From contig OX485808.1 in the NCBI GenBank assembly GCA_950295325.1, positions 28,974,527 to 29,038,526 on the forward strand: a stretch of DNA of 64,000 nt, read 5' to 3'. Each line of letters starts with the position of its first letter. Position 1 is the stretch's first letter. Origin of the DNA: Polytrichum commune (lineage: Eukaryota; Streptophyta; Polytrichopsida; Polytrichales; Polytrichaceae). The notes under the pieces were generated by a model. It made no database searches and was not told the DNA's origin. It worked only from the letters and a program-made list of their open reading frames with translations. Shown piece after piece: positions 22,906 to 35,062 of the stretch. The position numbers were made by a program, and so were the translations under genes.

Positions 22906-23801
22906 GGAGGGGACATTGCAAATCTGCTCCTAAAGTGGCTCAATAACACAACAAAGTGCATTGAAGTGTTTGGAACCTTCATCAAGTAAGAATCTGCAAA
23001 CGCCTTCTTTCATTAATCATATGTTATGCCACTATGTAAAACAGGAACAGTCCTAAATCATAATTTTTAACCATCCACCTCCTTACCACAAGTCGTACAC
23101 AGACACGACATACATGTCACTTGAGACTGGAAATTGACCAAGGAAATATCAGATAAAGCCCAAAGGGGTCAATAATATATAAGAATTGAACAAATGGGAA
23201 AACTGTACACGGCACTGTGAGAGCACTGTTGGCTGAGCTTACAATGTACCTCAAACAACGTTTTTCTCTTACACTACACACCAGAGGGAGTCCTAGCACC
23301 AGCTAGGACAGCAAAAAACTGAATCACCCCAAATCCACCTGCCCTGTAGTCATCCGTGACTACAGAAGTGAGCATTAGCCTGTCAGTGCCTTCGCATTAA
23401 TCTCGTGAATACCTTGCAACTGGTAGAATATCCATGAAGTACAGTTTCAGTGAGTTACTGCAACAGAGGCACCTGAAGAAGAGTGTACTTGGATGGACAT
23501 ACCAGGACTCCCTATTGGGCAGGGACATTGGAACAGGATAAAGGGATCACAAGCCCCTTACAAGTGAGTCTGCAAGGACAAGGCTTACAGAGACAGTGCC
23601 GCCAAAAAGCATGATGGTGGTTAAACCCCATCCAAGGTGATTGGTTCCTCAAAAGGTGTGGTATGTCAGCAGGGGGAAACAACCCATGTGCTTCTCAACA
23701 GAAGAGGCTTGTGACCTACTGAACTACCAAACCTGTCAAAAATTTGGTGATTAGAATGGATTGTACCACTGTTTACACAGTCTGAATCAGGTGATAGGAT
23801 A

Positions 23802-26800
23802 TCAATCTTCGTCACTGTAGGAGCGTCTCTCTTTGTCGTCCTCATTATCCTCATCATCCTCCGTCTCATCACCACCGCCTTCCTCTTCTTCATCCTCTTC
23901 CTCTTCCTCTTCCTCTGCATCATCCCCATCCTTGCCATAGCTATTCCTCCCTTCCCTCTCATGCCCATATTCATCCCCTTCAGGCCCTTCCTCTTTGTCA
24001 TACCCATCATCTTCCTCTTGCCCATCACCATCATCATCATCCAGGTCTTCCTCACCCTCCTCGCCCTCCTCGCCCTCCTCGCCCTCCTCACCCTCCTCAC
24101 CCTCCTCATCCACGTCCTCACCCTCACCCTCACCCTCACCCTCTTCATCCTCTTCCTCAGCTGGTTCATCATCCATTTCCTCTTCCTCTTCTTCATCAGC
24201 CCCCTCACCAACATCAGACCCATTCTGCTCATCTGCATCATCATTGTTATCACCATCATATTGATCTGCATCCTCATACCCTTCCTCAGCATAGCCAGTT
24301 TGTGAGTCACCTCCATTACTCTCTTCCTCCATATCCTCATCCTCCTCTACATCTTGTTTGGCAAGTGCAGTGCCAACTGCCTTACTCTTTTTGGATGGCG
24401 TATGGCCAGATGATACCATCAGTTCATTGGGATTTCTCTGTTTCTGTCCAGGCCTTCGTGACCCAATCTGGGCCCTGTGTACGACAGGTCGAGGTCCTGC
24501 CCGGCTCCGACCACCTCTGCGAGCAGCTTTCCCACCACGACCAGCAACAGATCTTACACTGCGCCCCCTAGCAGCCCCACCCCACACTTGTTTTGAATCA
24601 CCTTGTGCCACCTCCACAGCTCCCTCTTGGAACTGCAATTTACGTTTTGATCCTTTCTTGACTGCAGCATTTGAGGACCTGACTCTGGACCTTGAACCTG
24701 CAACAGGGCCAGCAGTGCTTCTGCGACGGCCCCCACCTTGTGCTGTTTGCCCACTTTGTCCACCATGTCCACCTTGACCACCTTGTGCAGCTCCACGTCC
24801 ACCACGTGCCCTTCCTCCACCACTGGAACGCACGCGGCTTTTACCCTTTCCACTCATGCTTCCAGTAACCTCCAACATATCGCCAGGTTGTTCATCATCT
24901 TGATCTCCAGGTATCCCTTCTGGAGTAAATCTAAAAGCGGGTATCTTTGTCTGCAGATACAACCATCCAGTTACAAAGTTCCTGATTAGTCCAACATCCA
25001 CATTTCTATCAAAAACTACTGTGTAAGGACATTCATAGCTACTAGTGAAGGACTTCCATCCTGCACTCGGAAGGACTTACATGCTTCTGATTGATCTCAT
25101 CCTCAATCTCCTGCTTTTCCCGCTCTACCTTGGCTTCCTCTGAATAAGCCAAAGCATCATCCAACAGTCTAATACGAAGGGCTACAGCTGCTGTTGTGGG
25201 TGGTATCCAAACAGGTTCTGAGCTCTGATGGTCCTCTCCAGCAGTTGTACTTGTAATCTCTTCTGTAGTTTCATATGTGGATGACAACCAGTCCCGTTCA
25301 ATCATATCCTCGAGAGCAGTAAGTGCCTGTCCAAAATAGAATACTTCAGATCCTAATACTTTCTTCAGTCCCAAACAGAATCAAACAAGAGTACGCTTGA
25401 CTCTGCAATGACTTGTGTGGCGAAGTCACAGTGGAGAATATGCATAAATTGGTCCCTAGAAGTCAAATAGAGGATTGTTTAGGACACATTTGTGGCCCAC
25501 TTTTGTACACTTCTTTTCCAAATCTCATGCTTCATGGTTTATTGAATTGCTCAATACAAGAGATATAATGAGCACCCTCTGACTTCACCTTAAAATTGAT
25601 AGTTTTTCAACATGAATCACATACCTGAAGAACCTGACTAGGCTCAGTTGCTGTTTTCAGAGAGGCACCCCAGGCCTTGCGGGGTTCACCTGACCATTCC
25701 TTCTTGAGTGCCTTGGAGGGTATGGCAATCTGCATGTCCAAATGAAGAGCGTTAACCAAATTTGCTGCTGGGGCTTTGCAAGGAGCTGCTATTAATCATC
25801 TTCCAGAGTTCCTGAAAAGTACACAGCTGGCATACTAACACACTAGTCGTAAACACCTCAACTCACCTCCATCATAAAGATGTCAGACTTCAGCATCTGC
25901 AGACGTGAAGGCATTGCAGCAACAGGTGACCGTGACTTCCAGTTGGGATCTCCTTTCTTTCTCTTATCCTCGCACTCTCGACTGTGCTCTGCGAACTTCA
26001 GATGTAATCTTGGAGAAGATGATTCAAAAGTTGCATGACAACATTGACAATGCTTGTCTTTGACAGCATAAAAGTCATGGCACACTTCACATGACACGTA
26101 TAGGCGTCCTTCTCTCTTCTGACCGACTCTCCTTGATTTTAGTGCAGAAGCCCCTGTCAAACAATCAGACCAGATCCATTTCTCTGCATCCCGGTAACGC
26201 TCAAATGCCTGCTTCTGTTCAATCGCAGTTCTTCCCAACTCCACTGAGATTGCACCTACAAGATCTGTTGCCTCAGTCTCCGAGCCTGAGATGCTACTTA
26301 CTGGACTTTCATCCGTTCCTGAAATTTTTCAAACAATGCTTGAATTGTCATACACTAAACAATGCAAAATTTCACACAGAAATCAACTAAAATGCAGACA
26401 TTAACAAGTACAATTGTGAGACATCCACAATGATTTGCAACAACACATTCTTGCTAAGGAATATGGATAGAACTGATTGTACCTTTCATGGCCAAACCCC
26501 TTATTACAACTTGATTTTGAGAAACAACCAACTCTTTGCTCTGTGGTAATGAAATATGCCCATTCCCAGAGTTCATTCTCATTCCTCTTCTTAGACTGCC
26601 TTCCAGACGGTGCAGGATGGCGGTAAGCGCAGCCTCTCTAGCACCCCTTGCATCTAGTGATGCCAGCAGAGCATCAAATGCCTGCTCACACCATTTCAAA
26701 AATGCCCAGTCAGCAAGATCAGTGATTGTGAAACAAATTATTATTGGCCTCTTACACCACACAGCATTTCAAAGGTCTACAATGAAAAACAAAGATTTGA

Positions 26801-29800
26801 ACCCACCCCATTTAACCAGATCTTAAAGGTATTATGAAGTCCCACCTCCTCAGTATCAATAATTGCCCAATGACCATCAGAGTTTGACTCAAAAAACAAG
26901 CGTCCACATCCTGGATCCTGGCCACCGCTGCCAGTGATGAATTGCCAATAACGATTGTGTCTCCTGTCAGAACCTAATGGAAGAGAACGGAACACATAAA
27001 GCTCTTCAGCACGAAGCCCAATATCAGCCTTTGCTTGAGCTCGTGACTTTTCTGCTACATGACTACCAGGAGCTGTGCTCACAGAGGGGCCTGCTTCCTG
27101 TGTAAATTGCCCATTAGACAATCCATTATGAGATTTCCCTGCAGAAGTGTCTCCAAGTCCAGAACCTTCAGTATTTGGTACATTCATGTCTATCCGACCC
27201 TGATCATACAAAGACAATGTCCCAGCTGCCATGTTTTCTGCATCAGGACTTTCCCCATCAGGCTTTACGCTGCCCGGAAGGAGGAAAAACTGAGATCTGT
27301 TTAATTGCTCTTCTTTGTGCCGCCGCTTCTCTAGCTGCATTTCAGCCCACATTTGTCGCTTCAAAGCAGTTGCTGCTTCCAGTCTTTCCTGTAAATGGAG
27401 AAGGTGCAAGCCAAAATCAGCACTCCAAAGAAGAACGTCAACTGCAAAATACAACTTAGACCTGACTCCTTGGACATTGTTGAATTCAACTTTCATGGAC
27501 ATGCTTCCATATCAAGTACAGATCCAAGAGTAAGCCATTTATTACCTCAAGTGCAACACGAATAGCATTTCCCTCATTGACAACAGTCAGCAATGCCACC
27601 AAGGCACTCAAACGTTCTTCAACACTCAGATCTGAATATTCACCTTCCACCAAGCCTTGGACCCATGGCTCTCCAACCTTCACAAAACAATGCCAACAAA
27701 CAACTATCGTCAAAAGACCATTTCATACAAACAATTTAACGTTCAAAGCTCCAGAGCATGTTTCAATTTTAAAGTCTACCAAAATTCCTCACACCTGGCT
27801 CTCATCAATCTCTGTGTCTTCTCCTAGTTGAATTTCAATTTTGTGATCTTCAGACTGTAAAGCCTCCTCCTTCACCAGATCATCATCATCCTCTTCATCC
27901 TCTTCTTCATCTCCATCATCTTCTCTTTTAACAGGGGCACGAGCTGAAGACGACTTCAAAACTCCGTTATCAATTTCCTTACAGCCCTTGAGACTTCTTT
28001 GCACAGATGAAACTGGACTTTTGTTCTGTTTTGAGTCAGTTTCACCCTTCACGTCTTTGATCTTCACAATAACCTTCTTCTCAGTTGAAGCAGGGACATG
28101 GTCTTCTTCCAATTCTTCATCCTCCATATCCTAGTAGCACCCAAAACAAAAACACTCCTGTTTATAGTGAAGGTAAAAAAACTAGAAGCTCTAATTGAAA
28201 CATCAGATGCACAGAGAAACTGGGAGAGAAATAAACAGTGCTTTTGCACACATTATCAAGATGCTGCTCTCCAAACAAGTAGAAATTCATACCCATTCAA
28301 GTCAGAAACCCCACTTACCTCTACATCTTCCACATCCTGCCCTTCAGACTCATACTCCTCCCTGTCTACATCATCTCCTTCTTTGTCAGCCTCTTCTCCA
28401 TCCAAAAAACCACTGCGGAAAAGCCGAATTTTTTCTCGAGCAGCACTCAAGATTTCTTCAGCATCCTCCGGATCCTTACGGAACTGAGTCCGTACACAAT
28501 ATGTTGAAGGAGCAGTCCTCTCAAAAAGAACAGTATCCCGTGAGAGAGCAGCAGCAATAGATGCTTCTGGGGTTCTACTGGTAGACAGATCCCGCAAACC
28601 TGAACTCTGTTCCACAAAGGTAGACCTGAAAATCAGACCCCTGCAACTAGGAATATGGTTGTATAACAAGTGATATTATGTATACAAAATATATATACAG
28701 CCATCTAAGAAACTCAAGATGTGCACCTGAATCCGATCTGCCACTTCAAAAATACTGAGGCCTTTATCTCCTTCCAGAGATAGAACATGAAATGCAGCAT
28801 ACTTGACGGTTCCAGGTGTCAATCTATATTGAGAACGGCGTAAATGTCCCATCCCTCTCCCTTGCATAGAGGCAACTGCACTGGCAGCTGCTGCACCAGA
28901 CCGCAGATTGGCAACTACATCTTCTCCATCCTCTTTCTGCATAGGCATTCACCAGAAACTGATCAATACAAGAAAAATCATCTACTCAAGAAGAGAACCC
29001 AACTCCGCTTAACATTTTACAATTTAGTAAATATACCAATTAGAAAACCACAAAATTCAAAGCAATTATCACTTCAGATACTTCACCTCTGGTGCATCTT
29101 TAGCTCGATCTGGTACTGGTTTCCGCTTTTTCCACTTGGGTCCAAAACCTGCTGCCAGTGAGAACTGTCGAAGGATTTCTGGCCAAGTTACAGCATTCAC
29201 ATGCTTGCCCCAATCCCGTATATCAAATCCCCACGAGAAGGCCTGAAGAATATCATGCAATCCAAAAGTTTTCTTATTAGACCGAGTGAAGAGCATGAAT
29301 TCAGAGGTTATCTATTACATCACTTACTCCAATCTTTAAGGCCTCAGGAAGCTTCAACTTACAGCCTCAACAAGTTGGGGATGACCACCCGCTGCCATGG
29401 CAATAGCATCCCGTTGACCCACCATTCCACCAGACACAGCCTGGGCAGCATCCTCTATATCTTTGACCATTGTTCTTATGAGTGCCACATGGAGTTCCCC
29501 AAGTAACCGTGAATCCTGCAGTAGCATTACATGTTATCCACATAAAATTCCAAGACACAACCTCAACTTGAACTTTCACAAGAAGTTCAAAGATCAAAGA
29601 CAACAATCCCAATGAAATTCATATATGAATCATGTTGAAAGCGAGTGCACAAATTTACTTTGCTTATATTTCACTTAGAAGCAAGAATAATGGAGAACAA
29701 TCTAAAGTATGTCTCTAGCATTCCTGCAGATTCAGTAGACAGCCACATCTCAATACTAAAAATTGTGAATTAGTTGAAGGCCAAGGTAACCTACATAATC

Positions 29801-32800
29801 ATGAAAGGCTTGTACAAGCTCATCAAGAGTGAATGGCCAGATCCCAATAACATCTGCAAAAGTTATCAGAAATTTCCACACCTGCAGGAAGTGAACCACA
29901 CAACACTTGTTATAACCTGATCAAAAAAGCAGGACATGTATGGAAAACAGAACTCACATATTAATTGCACCCATTATATACACAAACAATATAAATAACT
30001 GATGCCTTTGGTAAACTGATCCTTGGCATCAGAGGCTTTTGGGTTGTTTCCAGACTTTTTCAAGGATCCAGAACCCATGGAACAATGCACCAGAAGTATG
30101 CTACGCAGGATTAAACTGGTGCAATGTACAAGGATTTCAAATCAGCCATGTAATCCTCCTACCTCCAATAACACATGATTGACACAATTAGAAATGTACA
30201 CATCTCTTCGCAAGTAAAGAAACGATACCATCAGTAGATTCCCAACATTCTGGTCAGAGTTGGACCACGGCTGGATAGAAACAACTGGCCTCATTCGTAC
30301 AGTTGTTGGGGGGAAGGGCTTCAGCGTAACTGCACATAAGAGACAGCAGCGCTTATCAACAACTTGTGCAAACAAAGTTTGAAATCCATCATACATGTTT
30401 AATTTCAGAACAGCTTTCAGATGCTCAAAGCTGGCCATCTTGGCTAGGAGTAAACTAACTAATAAAAATCTGAGAGAAAAGTCATCTCACTTTGCGATGC
30501 ATCCACCGCTGCCGGCTTGCCAAAGCCCCCCATGAAGCGAAGATTGAAAGCTGATACAGCTGCTGCAGCTTCCATACGCTCCAACTGCTCATCATCCATG
30601 AGATCTGTCATCTCCTTTGCCAACCTCTTTGCAAGAGCCCTTTCATTGGCAGCCTTCAATTTGGCAGCCAATTTCTCTTTGCGTGCTTCCTCACGACGAC
30701 GTTGTTTTTCCATCTGGACACAGAAAACCCACATGACTCAGAGCAGATAATAGATCACTATGGATGTCTTGGCTATCTTTCTGTTGTGTTGTCAAAATAG
30801 ACATATTTTGGTCAGTCACTCTCAGACCATCAGCAGGGCACACACTATGTTGGTGCCATTTTCAACTTCAATGTCCAATGCCAATTTCAGGTAATCCAGA
30901 AAAAGCATCAATTGGCAACTCACTTTCTTGCTTTCCTTCTCTTGTCTTTCAGCCTCCCGTTTGAGCTCTTTCTCAATGCGCTCCTGCTCTTTTAATCTAT
31001 CCTTCCGCGCCCTCTCCTCTTCTTTCTTCCTCTTCTCTTCAAGTCTCTCTTGTTCTTTCCGCATTTGTTCCTCCCTCTGTCCAAAGAAGCAAAAGCAGGA
31101 CCACTGGATTGTTACAACATTATCAAGAATCCAATGCATGGACCCAAAACCCCCATGCACACCTTCAGACTTTTATGATGAAAACAATAGAAACCATGGC
31201 ACAGTTCCCTCCTGTATGACAGCAAAGAAAACCTTGCATACATGAGGATGCCAATTCTCTTTATGGATAACTATCAATGGAGTAATCATAGATCAATACA
31301 AATTGCAACTGACACCGACAGTCCGCTTCTTTCTTTTCAAACAGCAAAACCAACAACCCATGGAATGTTAATACCCTGCTGCAAAAGAAATGTGATACAC
31401 ATTCCAGAACAATGGCTAAACAATCACCTTCCTCCTAATAGCCTCTTGCCGTTCAGCGTCCTTTCGCATTCTCTTCTCCTGAGCCTCAGCCTCTTTCAAC
31501 CTCATCTCCTCCATCTATAATAAATAAATCAAAAAGGCAATGCACAGTCCACATATAAGAAATTTGGAGAAAATGACTGCACACCGATTAAACAACATCT
31601 GCAATTTTTATCAGTTACCAAACTCTTCCTCCAAAGGAAAAAAGTGGAAACGGCCAATAAAAGCATGGAGAGATCACACGTCAAATCACATATCAACTTC
31701 AAAAAAAAGACTAGAAGATACATACCCTCGATTGATGGAGCAATTCAAGATGTCTGTCCGGGCCTGGGAATAGAGTCAGCTGCGTGGTCGCTCTCTCATA
31801 AAACTGATTTTCTTCCAAGCGCTCTGGCTGTTCTGGAAGAAACTGATACTCTCTTACAGGAGGACGTTCATATTGCACAGGAAGGGCGGGTGGGGGTCCT
31901 CCTGAGTTGTGCATGAACTTTCGTTTCGATCCTCCTGAGTTGTGTATATGAGGCACACTTAAGGGAGGAGTCTGCAAAGAACACTCTGGTGAGTCACAGG
32001 TACCAATGATGGACAAGTTGGCAAGAAAACATCAAGCCAGCACTGCTGTTCAGCAATTTCCAAACACAAGTAATCTAGAAACATACCGGAAGGGCTGCTC
32101 TGCTGCTTTTCTGCTGCTCGGGATATTCATACCCCCTTTCACTAGCAAAGTGGGTATGCTCCATGTTTGATCTTGGCTCTGCAGGTGCATCTTCTGTTGA
32201 AAAAGGCAAGTACCAGTCACAATCTGAGTAAGAAGACTACCTATCCCAAAGACACCATGAAAGTCATGTGGAGAGTTGCAATCTGAAAGGTAAGAATATC
32301 TTATTTAGGACACATGACCTAGCCATACCATTTGTGCTGAAAGCACCAGGTGGAAGAGGGTCAAATTCCAGCCCTAATGGAGGACCATCTTCCCTAAGGG
32401 GCTCCCCCAACTGTGCTTCAACTGCAGCAATAGCAGCCAACTCTGCTTCTGCTGCTCTTGCTGCCAGGGCCTGACTCCTCCTTTTCCCAGGAAAGACACC
32501 CTCCCTAGCACCAGATTTTCTGGCACGTGGTTTCCGTTCCTGCTAAAGCAAACACTTAGATGTTCAGTCTTCACATGTAGAAATAAAAAAAAATTCAGAT
32601 CAGCCTCTAGGAATGCTACAAAGACAACAGAAACTAGCATAAACCACTGATGTTTAACGATCTATGATCAACACCCCTACTCATGAAATAAAGCACCTCA
32701 GCACTTCCTTCCTCCAAAGAGCTCTTTAACTAGGTACTGGTTTGACATGACTCAAGCCAAGGGCGCCCATAATTGCTAACTTCAAAATTAACACTTGAAT

Positions 32801-33506
32801 GGACTCCAATCACATTCCATAGACAAAGCTTTTGGAACTCAGCAAATGTAAGCCCATTGCACTGGGAGAAACATGTATTTATGGAGGTATTAAGCAGCCA
32901 TCAGTGACCTGATGTCAAGCAAGATTCCATACATATTCTAGAACGAGAACTTGCTCACCTCTGGGGTGAACCTCTCTTGTCCTTCGTAGAGATACTCTTC
33001 TCCATAATGTTCGGTTGCAAGTACAGCTGGATCACTAGCTTCTGAAGCAAGCACAACCCCAGGGTATTGTGACACACCGTGTTTGTCAGTTCTAGGCTTC
33101 TTGCGCGCCACATTAGTATTTGGGCTGTCTTCATCCTTTCCTTTCCTGTCTTTTAGGCGCCGGTGACAAAACCACATTTGTAGTTGCTTGTCTGAAAGAT
33201 TAAGCTGAGAAGATAACTCAGCTCTAACTGCCTCTGCAGGATAGCGGTCCTCTGAATCACACAGATGATGGGCTGAGATAAGTAGCTGAGATATGCTTGA
33301 GGAATTGTTGGATGATTTCACATTGTTGAACTTGAAATACCTTTTAAGGATTCAAAAGCATAAGGGGGTAGCTGGTGACACCAAAAAGCAGTGGTAGGCA
33401 TACCTGCATAGACCCTCTCTAAAGCCTCCAGCTGTACTGGAGTCTTCATCCTCCTTTTAAAGTTCTTCTCATCAGGCGATAGTCGCCTTCTGTCATTGAT
33501 ATCCAT
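23802..33506 (-). CDS. RLT: homeobox-DDT domain protein, RLT/RINGLET type
   Basis: Nuclear chromatin protein; plant RLTs bind ISWI remodellers through the DDT region. Joining 22 coding exons in frame gives 1,859 residues (Arabidopsis RLT1/2 are about 1,700). Domains: homeodomain 17-74 (KRRMKTPVQLEALERVYA, then WFCHRRLKDRK); charged coiled coil 321-470; DDT about 480-560 (FPPTTVRMRP, IQPWSNSDQNVGNLLM, VWKFLITFADVIGIWPFTLD); conserved block 589-640 (AFSWGFDIRDWGKHVNAVTW); HARE-HTH 680-755 (TPGTVKYAAFHVLSLEGDKG, TAPSTYCVRTQFRKDP); WHIM-type blocks 919-962 (GEPWVQGLVEGEYSDLSVEE) and about 1095-1143 (GSDRRHNRYWQF); zinc-ribbon-like cysteines near 1290 (CEVC...CQCC); Gly/Arg-rich then strongly acidic tail from 1490. 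Start: the first ATG after the leader intron, just before the homeodomain. Homeodomain position 51 is His, not Asn, as is usual in this family. No frame break. Confidence 0.93.
23802..33506 (-). other. RLT: exon map of the RLT gene
   Basis: Coding exons, 5' to 3' on the minus strand: 33506-33404, 33251-32959, 32539-32329, 32193-32087, 31971-31726, 31514-31428, 31076-30924, 30713-30491, 30329-30229, 29881-29795, 29515-29363, 29242-29087, 28936-28727, 28606-28319, 28130-27795, 27677-27546, 27388-26846, 26681-26483, 26318-25867, 25729-25625, 25326-25081, 24950-23802. All introns are GT-AG and about 115-420 nt. Total 5,580 nt, divisible by three, with matching phases at every junction. The least certain junction is the last intron (25080-24951). 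Confidence 0.85.
24050..24145 (-). repeat. coding minisatellite in the RLT acidic tail
   Basis: On the coding strand, about six copies of a 9-bp unit encode Glu-Glu-Gly, next to a 6-bp repeat encoding Gly-Glu. The frame is kept, so copy-number changes only lengthen or shorten the acidic tract. Confidence 0.8.
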
Positions 33507-35062
33507 TCTTGTAACCAAAAGAACAATAGCTGCAACGCCAAGTAAATACAAATGAGTCAAAAAGCCACCACCGATTATGCCTTGTAACCAAAGGACCCTG
33601 TGGCAACACTGCGAGAGGCCATAGCACACAGTACCACAAGTATCAAAATTGAAGAAAGAGAGACATTATCAAATGCCCTGGAATTGCTTGAGGGGATCAC
33701 GACATAAGCCTGAACCACATGGATATTGAAAAACAAAACTGTGTAGAGTCTCCGACAGGACCAATTGCGTTGTGATCACCAACCCTAAATGCATGCAGGG
33801 CTTTGTTGCTACTGTTGAGGAAAATTTCGGTTGACCATCGGAAGGCTTAGCATGAGTAATTTAACTTGTTCCCTGGAGTATATGGGCAATACTTGAAATA
33901 TCGAAAGAAACGGACAGATTCTGCCAGGGCATATAGACTATGCTCCAATAGCCCATGCTGCATCCCATGATACTAACGAGGGAGGTCACTTACTGGACAA
34001 CTCCTTGCATCATCACTATCTCAATAATATCTGTGCGGCATAATCACTACATCTGAGTCTCATCATCCACTTGATTGTGATCAGCTTCAGGATCAAGGAG
34101 GACTGCATTTCGGAGGAAACCGAATTCAGGTGACGCAGCTTTGGTGGGAAATGTGAAACTTTCGATAAAAATACGTGCGCCAAACGAAGGCCAATGATTC
34201 CCTGATAAAAAGCTTCATGCACCTGTAGGTCCCCCTGTCGTTGTATTCCCTCCTTTGCAACTAAAAAGCATCCACCACTCCTGGAACTGCACTCAGCTTC
34301 GTGCAAACATTCCGATGATTCCTAAAGAGCTCCTCCTCGACAGCAGACTTACTATGATGAATGCATGAACATTGAGACCGTACAGAACAGCGGAGGCACA
34401 TCGATGGAGTGAATCGCATGCAAAAGATCCGCAAAACACTTCGCGATGATGATGATGATGATGGTGATGGATAATCAGTTCAACTTCCCCCCCTCACGCA
34501 TCATCGCAACCCCCCTGATATCATCCTTGGCGGAACATCTCCCCGACCCACCTCGTGTTTTACAACCTAGTCGCTGCGATGCAGTCCGAACTTGCAAAAC
34601 AGACGACCGGGAAAAAAGCAATCCCTGCCGACACGCATGACTATCGCAACAAGATCATCGTCCCGGCCTCGGACGAGCAAAAAAAACCCACAACAACAAC
34701 ACTGTCCTGCCACCGTCCAAGCTAACTAAGAACAACAACTCGAACAACTCTCCCCTCCCCTCCTAAGTAACCAACGGCACACACACCCCTCAACCCTAAA
34801 TTTCACCACGCTTACCTTCGCGATTCCTCCCACACCTCTCTACACCGGCCCCCGCTACCTCAATCCTGTCCGCGCTCCTTCTTACACAACACACGCGCCT
34901 CCGTCTCCTCCTCTCCTCCCCTCCCCTCCCCTCCCCTCCTTCCTCTTCCCTCTCCTCTTCCTGTCTTCTTCTTCTTCTTCTTCTCCTCCTCCTCCTCCTC
35001 GCTTCCACGCACGCAACCACAATCTGGTAACTGCAGGAGCACGAGCCAGGGTTACCCCTCAC
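33507..35062 (-). promoter_or_regulatory. RLT 5' leader: GA-rich first exon and 1.29-kb leader intron
   Basis: A short leader piece (33529-33507) precedes the start codon after a TTGCAG acceptor. A strong donor, GCGAAG|GTAAGC, lies at 34816/34815 downstream of a purine-rich tract (minus strand GGAGGA/GAAGAA repeats, about 34900-35000) typical of plant 5' leaders. Joining these gives a leader intron of 1,286 nt. A telo-box-like TTAGGGTT lies at about 34792-34799, just inside that intron. The transcription start itself is not visible. Confidence 0.5.

Noticed and set aside
23666..24340. Long Met/Arg-rich and Pro/Ser-rich frames opposite or out of frame with the RLT tail
   Set aside because: They are shadows of the acidic Glu/Asp/Gly repeat in other frames; composition is fully explained by the minisatellite.
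25061..25080. 20-nt GT...AG segment that could join the last RLT exons
   Set aside because: Far too short for a plant intron, and its removal does not restore the frame.
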